A model generated the notes under the pieces. That model was not told the DNA's origin. It did not search any database and saw only the letters and a program-made list of their open reading frames with translations. Source: an uncultured Dehalococcoidia bacterium (lineage in GTDB: Bacteria; Chloroflexota; Dehalococcoidia; Lucifugimonadales; UBA1127). Taken from it: a DNA stretch of 64,000 bases. Below, one piece after another: positions 32,044 to 40,748 of this stretch (position 1 is its first letter; every line of letters begins with the position of its first letter). The DNA is taken from NCBI GenBank assembly GCA_951812285.1, contig OX638292.1, positions 678,774 to 742,773 of the forward strand. The letters run 5' to 3'. Both the position numbers and the translations under genes were made by a program.

Positions 32044-33156
32044 GTGACTACGAGCACTCGGCCCCTGCGCGTGGGGCTCATTGGCGTGAACGTCGACTAT
32101 GGATGGGGGAGCCGGGCCCACGTGCCGGCGCTGGAGAAGCTGCCGGAGCTGGCGCTGACGGCGGTCTGCACGAGCAGGCCGGAGACGGCGGCGGCCTCGG
32201 CGGAGCGGTTCAACGTGCCGCTGAGCTTCCACGACCACAAGGCGATGGTCGCGCACCCGGACGTCGACCTGGTGTCGATCGCGGTCAAGGTGCCATACCA
32301 CCACGAGCTGACGATGGCGGCGCTGGAGGCGGGCAAGCACGTGTACACCGAGTGGCCGCTGGGCGCGACGCAGGCGGAGGCGCGGGAGATGGCCGACACG
32401 GCGCGGTCGCGGGGCGTGCAGACGATGGTTGGGCTGCAGGGACGGTGCTCGCCGACGGTGCTCAAGCTGCGACAACTGGTGCGCGACGGGTACGTGGGCG
32501 AGGTGCTGTCGGCCAGCATGTCGGCGGCGAGCGGCGGGATCACGGCGCGGCCGGCTGACGGCACGTGGCGGGCCGCCAAGGAGGCGGGAGCGAGCGCCTT
32601 CACCATCACCTTCGGGCACTGCGTCGACGCGCTGGAGTTCTGCGTCAGCCCCTTCGCCGAGGTCTCGGCCAAGGTGGGGACGCGGATCGCCACGTGGGAC
32701 GAGACGGACACGGGGCGGACGGTCGAGGTGACGGCGATCGACACCATCGCGGTGAGCGGGACGCTGGAGAACGGGGCGATCGCGTCGGCGTACGTGGGCA
32801 GCCCGCCGCAGCACGGGACGGGCTTCCGGCTGGAGATCACGGGGCGTGACGGCGTGCTGCTGGCGACGGCGGCGGGTGGGCCGAACACGAACTCGCTGCG
32901 GATACAGGGCGCGCGGGCGGGCGACGACCGGATGGAGGACATCACGATCGAGGCCGGCGACGTTTGGACGCCGGACGACGTGCCTCAGGGGGCGCCTTTC
33001 CACGTGGCGCAGATGTACCGCCGGTTCGGCGAGCAGATCGCCGGAGGGCCGTCGGGGCTGGTGCCGGACTTCGAGGAGGCTGCGAGTTTGCACCAACTGC
33101 TGGACGCGGTGGAGCGGGCGTCGGAGACGGGGCAGCGGCAGCGGGTGCGGGGGTAG
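32044..33156 (+). CDS. Gfo/Idh/MocA family oxidoreductase-like protein
   Basis: A 370-aa protein with an N-terminal Rossmann domain (VGLIGVNVDYGWGSRAHVPAL) and a C-terminal Gfo/Idh/MocA domain. The usual EKP motif with its catalytic-site Lys reads EWP (Trp104 in VYTEWPLG). The GHCVDALEFC segment holds the His/Asp region. The start is GTG 32044 with GGAGG upstream. The EWP variant resembles Gal80-like members that bind the dinucleotide without clear dehydrogenase activity; the substrate is unknown. Confidence 0.86.
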   Translation: MTTSTRPLRVGLIGVNVDYGWGSRAHVPALEKLPELALTAVCTSRPETAAASAERFNVPLSFHDHKAMVAHPDVDLVSIAVKVPYHHELTMAALEAGKHVYTEWPLGATQAEAREMADTARSRGVQTMVGLQGRCSPTVLKLRQLVRDGYVGEVLSASMSAASGGITARPADGTWRAAKEAGASAFTITFGHCVDALEFCVSPFAEVSAKVGTRIATWDETDTGRTVEVTAIDTIAVSGTLENGAIASAYVGSPPQHGTGFRLEITGRDGVLLATAAGGPNTNSLRIQGARAGDDRMEDITIEAGDVWTPDDVPQGAPFHVAQMYRRFGEQIAGGPSGLVPDFEEAASLHQLLDAVERASETGQRQRVRG

Positions 33157-33618
33157 GGGGGTGTGCGCCGGGGACGCCCCTCGGCACCGCCCCTCTGGAT
33201 TCCTGCCTTCGCAGGAATGACGAGTTGGGGGGGCGGCCCCGCTCGTCCGCCCGTGCCCTGGGTTCCCGCTTTCGCGGGAACGACGGTTGGGGGTTGGTGC
33301 TAAAGGCGAACGGGGTTGTCCGCGAGGGCCCCGCCCCTGGATTCCGGCTTTCTCCGGAATGGAGGTTGGGTTCGGGCGAACGGGGACGGCCCCGCGCTTC
33401 CGCCCCTGCCCTGGGTTCCCGCTTTCGCGGGAACGACGGTAGGGGGGCGGGAATGACGGTAGGGGTTAGGGGTTAGGGTGAACGGGTTATAGGCGAGCGG
33501 GGTTGCTCGCGACGGCCCCCGCCCCTGGATTCCGGCTTTCGCCGGAATGGAGGTCGGGGTTAGGGCTTAGGGTGAGCGGGGTTGGACGCGCTGGCGATAA
33601 CAAGACCGGAGGGGCGGG
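33157..33618. other. 460-bp repeat-filled gap
   Basis: This contains five hairpin repeats and linker sequence rich in GGGGTTAGGG-like tracts (33461-33480 and 33555-33580). No gene is seen apart from the ribosome site of the next gene. Confidence 0.75.
33195..33553 (+). repeat. Hairpin-repeat cluster, five copies
   Basis: Copies at 33195-33224 (CCTGC/GCAGG), 33258-33286 (CCCGC/GCGGG), 33337-33364 (imperfect CCGGC stem, TCCGG), 33411-33439 (CCCGC/GCGGG) and 33525-33553 (CCGGC/GCCGG, ending ATGGAGG). All are in the same orientation as the other clusters. Confidence 0.87.
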
Positions 33619-34704
33619 ATGCTGGAGAGCTTCATTCTGCGGGAAGAGGACTGCGTCCGGGTGCAGGAGGCGGACCTTCGGGGCGTGACGACGGCGCTGT
33701 TCCAGAAGATGGGCGTGCCCGAGGGCGATGCGGCGCTTGCGGCGGACGTGCTGGTGCTCGCGGACGTGCGGGGTGTGGACAGCCACGGCGTGTCGAACAT
33801 GCTGCGCTCGTACATCACGGGCTACCAGACGGGGCGGATCAAGCCGGAGCCGGAGTGGCGCGTGGTGCGCGACCGGCCGTCGACGGCAAACATCGACGCG
33901 GACGAGGGGCTGGGGATCATCATCGCGCCCAAGGCGATGGAGATCGCCATCGAGAAGGCCAAGAACACGGGCATGGGCATCGTCACGATGGGGCGGTGCG
34001 GACACGTGGGGATGGCGGCGTACCACGCGATGATGGCGCTGCCGCACGACATGGTCGGGGTGTGCATGTCGGCGGCGCCGCCGCAGGTGCTGCCGACGTT
34101 TGGCGCAGAGCCGAGGCTGGGGACGAACCCCATCGCGGTGGCGGTGCCGGCGAAGGACGAGGCGCCGTTCGTGCTGGACATCGCGACGAGCGTGGTGGCG
34201 GTCAACAAGTTCCGCATCGCGAAGCGGCTGGGTGCGGTGCTGCCGGGCGGAATGGTGGCCGACATGGAGGGGACGCCCATCATGGAGCCGGGGCCGGTGC
34301 CGGACGAGTTCCTCTCGCTGCCGGCGGGGTCGCTGCGGGAGCTGGGGTCGCACAAGGGGTACGGGCTGGCGTGCGTGGTGGAGATCCTGAGCACGGTGAT
34401 GGGCGGGTTCGGGTTTGCGGCGCGGAACACGCGGGCGGCGCCGGGGGGGTTCGCGCACTACGTCGCGGCGTACGACATCGACGCGTTCAGCGACGTGGGG
34501 GAGTTCAAGCTGACGATGGACGACTTCCTGCGGACGCTGAAGTCGACGAAGCCGGCGCCGGGGCACGATCGGGTGCTCGTGCCGGGGCAGATCGAGGCGG
34601 AGAACACGGAGGAGCGGACGGCGCAGGGTATCCCGCTGCACAACGAGGTGGTGGAGTGGTTCCGGACGACCTGCGCGGAGCTCGACGTGGCGTGCGGCTT
34701 CTAG
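33619..34704 (+). CDS. Ldh_2 family malate/L-lactate dehydrogenase-like oxidoreductase
   Basis: A 361-aa protein of the Ldh_2/YbiC family, NAD(P)-dependent 2-hydroxyacid dehydrogenases with a non-Rossmann fold. Typical blocks: LVLADVRGVDSHGVSNM with the catalytic-region SHG, FGAEPRLGTNPIAVAVP, VLDIATSVVAVNK, and HKGYGLACVVEILS. The start has CGGAGG before ATG 33619. Substrates across the family include malate, lactate, ureidoglycolate and sulfolactate; nothing here decides between them. Confidence 0.92.
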   Translation: MLESFILREEDCVRVQEADLRGVTTALFQKMGVPEGDAALAADVLVLADVRGVDSHGVSNMLRSYITGYQTGRIKPEPEWRVVRDRPSTANIDADEGLGIIIAPKAMEIAIEKAKNTGMGIVTMGRCGHVGMAAYHAMMALPHDMVGVCMSAAPPQVLPTFGAEPRLGTNPIAVAVPAKDEAPFVLDIATSVVAVNKFRIAKRLGAVLPGGMVADMEGTPIMEPGPVPDEFLSLPAGSLRELGSHKGYGLACVVEILSTVMGGFGFAARNTRAAPGGFAHYVAAYDIDAFSDVGEFKLTMDDFLRTLKSTKPAPGHDRVLVPGQIEAENTEERTAQGIPLHNEVVEWFRTTCAELDVACGF

Positions 34705-34744
34705 GCCGACTGCCGGGCGCAGGTTCAATTCCGGAAACCCGCGG

Positions 34745-34753
34745 TGCTATAAT
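34745..34753 (+). promoter_or_regulatory. Extended -10 promoter of the CPA2 antiporter gene
   Basis: TGCTATAAT with a perfect TATAAT at 34748-34753, identical to the element before the GPP34 gene. Its transcript would have a leader of about 77 nt, containing an 8-codon ORF (34821-34847). Confidence 0.6.
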
Positions 34754-34820
34754 TCGAGAGTCGGTGGGCCGCACCTTCGGACCAGCGGCCCAGTCCAGAC
34801 CAATGGGGGCAGGTAGATCC

Positions 34821-34847
34821 ATGTCGAGCTACGCACATGGAAGGTGA
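34821..34847 (+). other. Eight-codon leader ORF overlapping the antiporter start
   Basis: ATG TCG AGC TAC GCA CAT GGA AGG TGA, preceded by GGGGGCAGG. Its stop lies 8 bases inside the antiporter gene, which itself lacks a good ribosome site. It may couple translation. No attenuator hairpin was identified. Confidence 0.3.
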
Positions 34848-36222
34848 AGATCTCGTACACCTCATAACGCGCCTCACGTTGCAGCTGGGAATCATCCTTG
34901 TCGCAGCGAAGATTGCGGGAGAGGTCTCAGTACGCTACTTGCGGATACCCCCAGTGCTCGGCGAGCTTGGGGCGGGCGTCATCATTGGCCCCTTCGCGCT
35001 TGGGGGCATTGCGTTCCTCGGGATAGACCCCATATTCGCCGAAGCAACCCACATCATCAGCGTCGACACTCCGGGCATTTCCACCGAGCTGTGGTTCGTC
35101 GCTCAAATTGCGTCCATCGTGCTGCTCTTTGCAGTGGGGATGGAAACGGACCTGAAGCAGTTCGTCCGGTTTGCGGTGCCCGCGAGCGCGGTGGCGCTGG
35201 GCGGCGTGGCGCTGCCGTTCGCGCTGGGGACGGGAGCGACGGTGTGGTTCGGCTACGCCGAGCACTGGACCGACCCGACCGCGCTGTTCATGGGCTCCGT
35301 CATGACGGCCACGTCCGTCGGCATTACGGCGCGGGTGCTGCGCGACCTCGGACGCATGGGGGGGCCGGAGGGCGTGACCATCATCGGGGCGGCGGTGGTG
35401 GACGACGTGCTGGGCATCCTCATCCTCGCGGTCGTGGTGGCGATGGCGGAAACGGGCGCGGTGGCGGTTGGGGAGCTGGGCGTGATTGCCGTGAAGGCGA
35501 TCGGCGTGTGGATTGGGCTCACGGCCAGCGTGCTGTTGCTGTCGGGCTGGATATCGAAGACGCTCGGCTGGTTCCGGGACCCTGGGGCGCCGCTGGCGCT
35601 GGCGCTGGGGCTGGCGCTGCTGGGCGCGGGGCTGGCGGAGACATTCGGGCTGGCGATGATCATCGGCGCGTACTCGGTTGGGCTGGGACTCGCGCAGACG
35701 CCGCTGGCAAGCAACATCCATGAGCGACTGATGGGGGTGTACCAGTTTGTGGTGCCCGTCTTCTTCGTCGTCATGGGCATGCTGTTCGACCTGACGCAGC
35801 TATCCGGGGTGCTGGGATTCGGGTTGACGCTATCGGCGCTGGCGGTGGTCAGCAAGATCCTGGGCGCCGGAGGGCCGGCGCTTACGGTGGGCTTCAACCG
35901 CCGGGGGGCCTGGCGCGTTGGGCTCGGGATGCTGCCTCGGGGTGAGGTGGCGCTGATCATCGCGGGCATAGGGCTGTCGCGCGGGGTGATCGGACACGAC
36001 CTCTTCGGGGTGGCGCTGATGATGACGATGGTGACGACGGTGGTCGCGCCGGTGTTGCTGGTCTCGGCGTTCCGCAGCGGGCGGACGGGGCGCAGGAACC
36101 CGCTGGTCGACGAGGGGGACGACGACACACGGCAGCCGCTGCCGGGCGTGGAGATGATGCAGAACGTTTCGCGGGAGCGGGGCCGACCTTCACGGCCCAT
36201 CGAGCCGACGCAGCTGGACTAG
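34837..36222 (+). CDS. CPA2-family Na+(K+)/H+ antiporter (KefB-like)
   Basis: A 461-aa polytopic membrane protein with about 12-13 hydrophobic helices. Family features: RIPPVLGELGAGVIIGP in the first helices, FAVGMETDLKQF, the transport-core segment TATSVGITARVLRDLG and IIGAAVVDDVLGILIL with two adjacent Asp. The cytosolic tail (about 405-461) is short, polar and has no TrkA-N domain. It exchanges monovalent cations for protons; ion preference cannot be read from the sequence. Confidence 0.92.
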   Translation: MEGEDLVHLITRLTLQLGIILVAAKIAGEVSVRYLRIPPVLGELGAGVIIGPFALGGIAFLGIDPIFAEATHIISVDTPGISTELWFVAQIASIVLLFAVGMETDLKQFVRFAVPASAVALGGVALPFALGTGATVWFGYAEHWTDPTALFMGSVMTATSVGITARVLRDLGRMGGPEGVTIIGAAVVDDVLGILILAVVVAMAETGAVAVGELGVIAVKAIGVWIGLTASVLLLSGWISKTLGWFRDPGAPLALALGLALLGAGLAETFGLAMIIGAYSVGLGLAQTPLASNIHERLMGVYQFVVPVFFVVMGMLFDLTQLSGVLGFGLTLSALAVVSKILGAGGPALTVGFNRRGAWRVGLGMLPRGEVALIIAGIGLSRGVIGHDLFGVALMMTMVTTVVAPVLLVSAFRSGRTGRRNPLVDEGDDDTRQPLPGVEMMQNVSRERGRPSRPIEPTQLD

Positions 36223-36266
36223 TCGGGCGCAGCAGGCTCGGCGGCCGGGACTCCCCCCGTGCGTGC

Positions 36267-37274
36267 CTACGCGGCTCGGAACACGAGGAACAGGCCCAGC
36301 AGATAGATTGCCACGATGAGCACTGTGCTGGGCTCCGTGAGGGCGAAATACTTGAGGGTCTGGCGCAGTCGCATCTGCAAGAGGCCGATCCCCATGAGCA
36401 GCACCGCGAAACCTCCGGCGTAGACGTGGCTTTCGTCGAGCGAGCCGAAGAGGGAACCCTCGACGTAGGCGAGGTCGGCGACGGCGAGGATGGCGATGTT
36501 GAAGGCGTTGCTGCCGTAGAGGCCGGCGATCGCCATCTCCGGCGCGCCGATTCGGATGGAGGTGATGCCGACGGTGAGCTCTGGGAGGGTGGTGACAATG
36601 GCGACGGCGAGGACGCCGATGAAGCTGGCGGAGATGCCGGTCTCGTCGGCGATGGCGTCGGCGCTGAAGGCGAGGGCCCAGGCGGAGACGGCGACGACGG
36701 CGGCGCTGATGATGAAGACGGTCCAGCCCCACCGCAGCGATTTGCCGGGCGCGTCGCCCTGCACCTGGGCGGTGGCGGCGCCGCCGCTCTTGCTGGCGAC
36801 GTAGAGGACGCGGGAGCCGACGAGGTAGACGACGAGGATGGAGATGGCCGCGGGGGTGACGCCGAACCAGTTGGAGTCGGAGCCCATGATGACGTAGGTG
36901 GCGGCGAGGGCTGTCAGGATGAAGGCCTCTATGGCGAGGTACTCCTGGCCCTTGGAGAGGCGCCGGTAGATCTCGCGGCCGCCGAAGACGGCGGCGATGA
37001 TGGCGAGGTTGCTGACGTTGAGCATGTTGGCGCCGAGGATGTTGCCGGCGGCGAGGCCGGGGTTATCGATGCGGACGGCGGTGACGTTGGTTACGAGCTC
37101 GGGCAGGGACGTGGCGCCGGCGATGAGGAGGGAGCCGACCCAGAGGTGGCCGAGGCCGGTGCGCTCGGCGATGACGTCGCCGGCGCGGGCGAGGGCGATG
37201 GCGGAGAACACGACGACGGCGGACGCGCCGAGGAAGAGGAGAATCGCGCCGAGCAGGTTCAGTTCCAACGCCAT
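36267..37274 (-). CDS. CaCA-family calcium/sodium antiporter (YrbG-like)
   Basis: A 335-aa membrane protein with ten or so helices and two inverted alpha-repeats: GATSLPELVTN followed by GNILGANMLNVSNL in the first half, and TTLPELTVGITS followed by GLYGSNAFNIAIL in the second. The Glu in each LPE is the ion-binding residue. It probably exports Ca2+ against Na+ or H+. The second repeat has TT in place of ATS. It converges on the CPA2 antiporter gene. Confidence 0.92.
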   Translation of the reverse strand: MALELNLLGAILLFLGASAVVVFSAIALARAGDVIAERTGLGHLWVGSLLIAGATSLPELVTNVTAVRIDNPGLAAGNILGANMLNVSNLAIIAAVFGGREIYRRLSKGQEYLAIEAFILTALAATYVIMGSDSNWFGVTPAAISILVVYLVGSRVLYVASKSGGAATAQVQGDAPGKSLRWGWTVFIISAAVVAVSAWALAFSADAIADETGISASFIGVLAVAIVTTLPELTVGITSIRIGAPEMAIAGLYGSNAFNIAILAVADLAYVEGSLFGSLDESHVYAGGFAVLLMGIGLLQMRLRQTLKYFALTEPSTVLIVAIYLLGLFLVFRAA

Positions 37275-37397
37275 CCGCGGGTTACCTCACGGGAATTGTA
37301 TCGTCACGGCCGCTTGTGATTGGCCGTCTTCTCTTGTACCACAACGCAAAGTGAGATTTGAAGGCGGCTCAGGCAGAAAACCTGGCGCCGTGAACGG

Positions 37398-38729
37398 CTA
37401 TCCGGCCAGCTCTCTTGTCGAGTTAGTCTGGTCCGGCGTCCACTGGCGGGCGGAGTGGCCGTTGCTGTTCAGGAGCTGGTGCAGCAGCCGCATCTCGTCG
37501 CGAAGCAGGCGGGGCAGGAGGAAGTGCGTGCGGACGTGCTCCTTGCCCGCGGCGCCGAGCGCTTCACGCTCTGCGTTGTGGTTGATCAGGAAGTCCACTC
37601 GCTCCGCGCACTCGTCGACGCTGTCGACGAGGTAACCGCCAACGCCGTCGGACACCTGGAGGCGGAGGCCGCCGACGTTGCCCGCGATGACGGGCGTGGA
37701 CTTCCAGAGCGCCTCGGTTGCGGTGAGGCCGAACCCTTCCTTGAGCGACTTCTGCAGCACCACTGTGCTCATTTGCTGGAAGGGGCCGACGAGGTCCGTC
37801 AGGCCAAGGATGATGTGGACGTCTGGCGTGCCCTGGGCGGCGACGACGACCTTGTCGTACATCACACGGCCCTCGGGGTCGTCGTCGGCGAAGTTGCCGA
37901 GCATGGCGAGCTGGAGTTCGGGGTTGTCCGGCTTGAGACGCCGGAAGCACTCGATGACGCCGAGGGGGTCCTTCCACGGGTCGAACCGGGAGACCTGCGT
38001 GATGAAGGGCCGCTGGGGGTCGATGCCGTAGCGGGCCACGATCGACAGGGCCTCGGATTCGGGCATGACGACGTTCTTGGGGACGAACGGGTCGATGGCC
38101 GGCGGCATGACGTCGATGAAGAGGCCGTTCAGGCCGGGACCGGCGAACTCGGGGAGGCTGAACACAGCGGCGTCGAAGTTGTGGACGAGGCCGCTGAGAC
38201 GGGCCCACGAATTCGGGTCGGGGGCCGACGTGTCGATGTGGCTGCGCCATACCCACTTCTCGGCGGCGTTGGGGGCGAACTCGCGGAGGGCGACAGGCTG
38301 CGGGTCGTGGACGATGATGGCGTCGTAGGTCGAATCGAGGAACTCCGCGTTGTACTTGTTCCACGCGGCGTGCATGTCCCAATCGGCATCAGTAAGGCCG
38401 CAAGCACCGCCCTGCAGGCAGTTGTGCATCTGCTTGGTCACGTTGAAGAAGGAGTCGTCGCCGCGGAGGACGAGCCATGAGGCGTCGATGCCGAGGCCGT
38501 GATAGAGGGGGAGCATGGAGTGGAGGATCTCGGCGACACCGCCGCCGTTGGCCGTGGCGTTCACATGGGCAATGTTCACGCCCTTGAGCTGACGCGCAAG
38601 CCACTCCAATTCCTCGAGCAGGGTGTGGTCGAGGAGCTCCGCATAGTGGAGCAGCGAGTGGACGCCGGTCTCTTCAACGTAGTGCACTATCGACTGCCTT
38701 TCGGCTCGGCTACGGCCGAGCAATTTCAA
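37398..38729 (-). CDS. treT: Trehalose synthase TreT-like GT4 glycosyltransferase
   Basis: A 443-aa GT-B glycosyltransferase resembling TreT, which makes trehalose from NDP-glucose and glucose. The N-terminal block VNIAHVNATANGGGVAEILHSM is the TreT hallmark. The C-terminal half has FITQVSRFDPWKDPLGVI, the donor-binding VLQKSLKEGFGLTATEALWKSTPVIAG with the ExxxxxxxE motif, and GNVGGLRLQV. The start is uncertain: TTG 38729 has GGGAG upstream; GTG 38687 is an alternative. It suggests trehalose as compatible solute or stress protectant. Confidence 0.88.
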   Translation of the reverse strand: MKLLGRSRAERQSIVHYVEETGVHSLLHYAELLDHTLLEELEWLARQLKGVNIAHVNATANGGGVAEILHSMLPLYHGLGIDASWLVLRGDDSFFNVTKQMHNCLQGGACGLTDADWDMHAAWNKYNAEFLDSTYDAIIVHDPQPVALREFAPNAAEKWVWRSHIDTSAPDPNSWARLSGLVHNFDAAVFSLPEFAGPGLNGLFIDVMPPAIDPFVPKNVVMPESEALSIVARYGIDPQRPFITQVSRFDPWKDPLGVIECFRRLKPDNPELQLAMLGNFADDDPEGRVMYDKVVVAAQGTPDVHIILGLTDLVGPFQQMSTVVLQKSLKEGFGLTATEALWKSTPVIAGNVGGLRLQVSDGVGGYLVDSVDECAERVDFLINHNAEREALGAAGKEHVRTHFLLPRLLRDEMRLLHQLLNSNGHSARQWTPDQTNSTRELAG

Positions 38730-38908
38730 ATGGGCTCCCAATGACCACAGGCTGCACAAAGGGGCACGGAAGTCCGGGGGACGATGCCGGGAAAGGGGTG
38801 CGAGACATATGCAGTTGGAGGGTGTTGTGGAAGCAACACATCTAGTGGGCGCCCCTCCGCACCTTCAATTGGCTTGTGCCGATCTGTTGTTGTGGCAGCA
38901 AGCGTTCC

Positions 38909-39727
38909 TCAGGAAGCAGGTTCCAAGTTGGACAGGGAGTCCTTGAGACGGCCGACCACGCCCTCGTACTCGTCCTTGACCGCGGGGCTTATGAGCACGC
39001 TGGGACGGGAGGTGTCACGGTAGTCGGCGCGGAGCTCGACGTTGCCGAGGAAGGGGGCGCCGATGTCGTCCGCGAGGGACTGGCCGGCGCCGGAGCCGAA
39101 GATCTCGCCGGAGAAGTTCTCGACGACGCCGAGGACGGTCATGTTGAGCTTGCGGACCATGTTGATGGAGCGCTTGGCGTCAAGGGCGGCGAGCTCCTGG
39201 GGGCCGGTCACGACGACGAAGCCGTCGAGGGGGAGGGTCTGCATGATGGTGAGGGCGGCGTCCGATGTGCCGGGGGGCATGTCGACGACGAGGTAGTCCA
39301 TCTCGCCCCAGTCGGTGTTCTCCATGAACTGGGTGAGGGTGTTGTGGATCATGGGGCCGCGGAAGATGATGGCCTCCTCCTGGTTCTCCTGGAAGAAGCC
39401 CATGGAGAGGACCTTGACGCCCCACTGGGTGGCGGGGGTGAACTCGCCGTTCCTGTAGTCGGGCTGGGACTGCACCTTCATGGCGTTGACGATGTTGGGG
39501 CAGTCGATGTCGGCGTCGAGGATGCCGACGCGCTCGCCCTGGGCGGCGAGGGTCGCGGCGATGTTGACGGAGACGGTGGTCTTGCCGACGCCGCCCTTGC
39601 CGCTGTAGACGGCTATCTTGTGGGCAATCTTGCCGAAGCGGTCGTTGATCTTGCGGCGCTGCTGCCACTGCGCCCGTATGGCGTCAAGGCGCGCCTTCTC
39701 CTGGGGCGTAGGTTCTCTGGTTGCCAT
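38909..39727 (-). CDS. Mrp/NBP35-family P-loop ATPase lacking the CxxC motif
   Basis: A 272-aa ParA/MinD-type ATPase. It has a deviant Walker A YSGKGGVGKTTVSVN (residues 41-55), DADIDCPN, and YLVVDMPPGTSDAAL. In typical Mrp/ApbC proteins the segment after ENMS carries a CxxC that bridges an Fe-S cluster; here it reads ENFSGEIFGSGAG (203-215) with no Cys, and the only Cys in the protein is in DIDCPN. It follows a separate DUF59 gene, where many Mrp proteins have DUF59 fused at the N-terminus. Role in Fe-S cluster delivery is therefore uncertain. Confidence 0.9.
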   Translation of the reverse strand: MATREPTPQEKARLDAIRAQWQQRRKINDRFGKIAHKIAVYSGKGGVGKTTVSVNIAATLAAQGERVGILDADIDCPNIVNAMKVQSQPDYRNGEFTPATQWGVKVLSMGFFQENQEEAIIFRGPMIHNTLTQFMENTDWGEMDYLVVDMPPGTSDAALTIMQTLPLDGFVVVTGPQELAALDAKRSINMVRKLNMTVLGVVENFSGEIFGSGAGQSLADDIGAPFLGNVELRADYRDTSRPSVLISPAVKDEYEGVVGRLKDSLSNLEPAS

Positions 39728-39759
39728 GCGTCTCCTGGCGTCCGGGTTGCGAACTTAGA

Positions 39760-39779
39760 AGCGGCCCGTTGGGGCCGCT
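39760..39779. other. Hairpin in the DUF59-Mrp intergenic region
   Basis: AGCGGCCC-GTTG-GGGCCGCT, an 8-bp stem in the 57-bp gap. There is no T-run on the minus strand after it, so it is more likely an mRNA-stability or attenuation element than a strong terminator. Confidence 0.45.
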
Positions 39780-39784
39780 CCGGA

Positions 39785-40093
39785 CTAGTCGATGCCGAGG
39801 AGCTTCTTGCCTTCCTCGGTGATGAGCTCCGGCGACCACGGGGGGTCGAAGACCATCTCGACCGAGACCTCGCCGATGCCGTCGATCTCGGCGATGCGCC
39901 ACTCGGCGTTCTGGGCGATGGCAGGGCCCATGGAGCAGCCGGGGGCGGTGAGCGTCATGGTGACGCCGACGTTGTTCTCCGGGTCGATCTCGATGCCGTA
40001 GATGAGGCCGAGGTCGTAGACGTTGACGGGGATCTCGGGGTCGTAGACCTCACGGAGGGCCTCGATGACCATCTGCTGTGTTGCACTTCGCAT
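39785..40093 (-). CDS. DUF59/MIP18-family iron-sulfur assembly protein (SufT-like)
   Basis: A 102-aa single DUF59 domain. Blocks: ALREVYDPEIPVNVYDLGLIYGI, the conserved Cys in LTAPGCSMGPAIA, and VFDPPWSPELITEEGK near the C-terminus. DUF59 proteins include SufT and PaaD and help mature Fe-S proteins. Directly upstream of the Mrp-like ATPase, it forms the split version of the fused DUF59-Mrp protein. Confidence 0.92.
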   Translation of the reverse strand: MRSATQQMVIEALREVYDPEIPVNVYDLGLIYGIEIDPENNVGVTMTLTAPGCSMGPAIAQNAEWRIAEIDGIGEVSVEMVFDPPWSPELITEEGKKLLGID

Positions 40094-40748
40094 TGTTTCA
40101 CCCCATTCTTTGCAGTCACTGTCATTCTAGGTAACGGCGGTTGGCCGTGTCAATTGATGATTGGGTTGGTCAAGTTAGGGATTGCGGCGGCGGGGGACAA
40201 GGGAACGGGGGAACAGGCGCCGTTCGTTTGTCGGGGTTCCAGCTTTCGCAGGAACGACGCGAAGGTAGTTGTTGAGTGACGCCGCGCCCCTAGATCTTGG
40301 CGGAAGCTGGGATAGGGGCGGCAGGGGAGAGGTAGAGTTGCTGGAGTTGGCAGTGGATAACGCCTCCACGCCCCTGCCCCTCTGGATTCCTGCCTTCGCA
40401 GGAATGACGAATGGGGGGGCAGGAATGACGCGGAGGTGGAGCGGATGCGGCGAAGAGCGTTGGTGGAGAGGATTCCCCTCTCGACCCCTGGATACCGGCC
40501 TACGCCGGTATGGAGGTTATAGGGGGCCGGTGTGGCGATGGGCTTTGAGGGAGGGGCCCCTCCTCGCCGCCCCTCTGGATTCCTGCCTTCGCAGGAATGA
40601 CGAATGGGGGGGCAGGAATGACGACTGGGGGGCGGGGGACAGGGAGGCAGGCGCGGCTGGTTTGTCGGGGTTCCTGCCTTCGCAGGAACGACGAATGGGG
40701 GGGCAGGGACGACGCGAAGGGGGCTGGGGGACCATTGTGGTTGCCCTG
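40094..40748. other. 655-bp repeat-filled gap between two minus-strand genes
   Basis: No gene. It has the start region of the DUF59 gene at its left edge, then five hairpin repeats and GC-rich linkers. The repeats have the same orientation as elsewhere although both flanking genes run leftwards. Confidence 0.75.
40229..40692 (+). repeat. Hairpin-repeat cluster, five copies
   Basis: Copies at 40229-40260 (TGTCGGGGTTCC lead), 40382-40411, 40488-40515 (ATACCGGC/GCCGGTAT stem), 40575-40603 and 40662-40692 (TGTCGGGGTTCC lead). The TGTCGGGGTTCC-type subfamily also occurs at 29811 and 30228. Confidence 0.87.
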
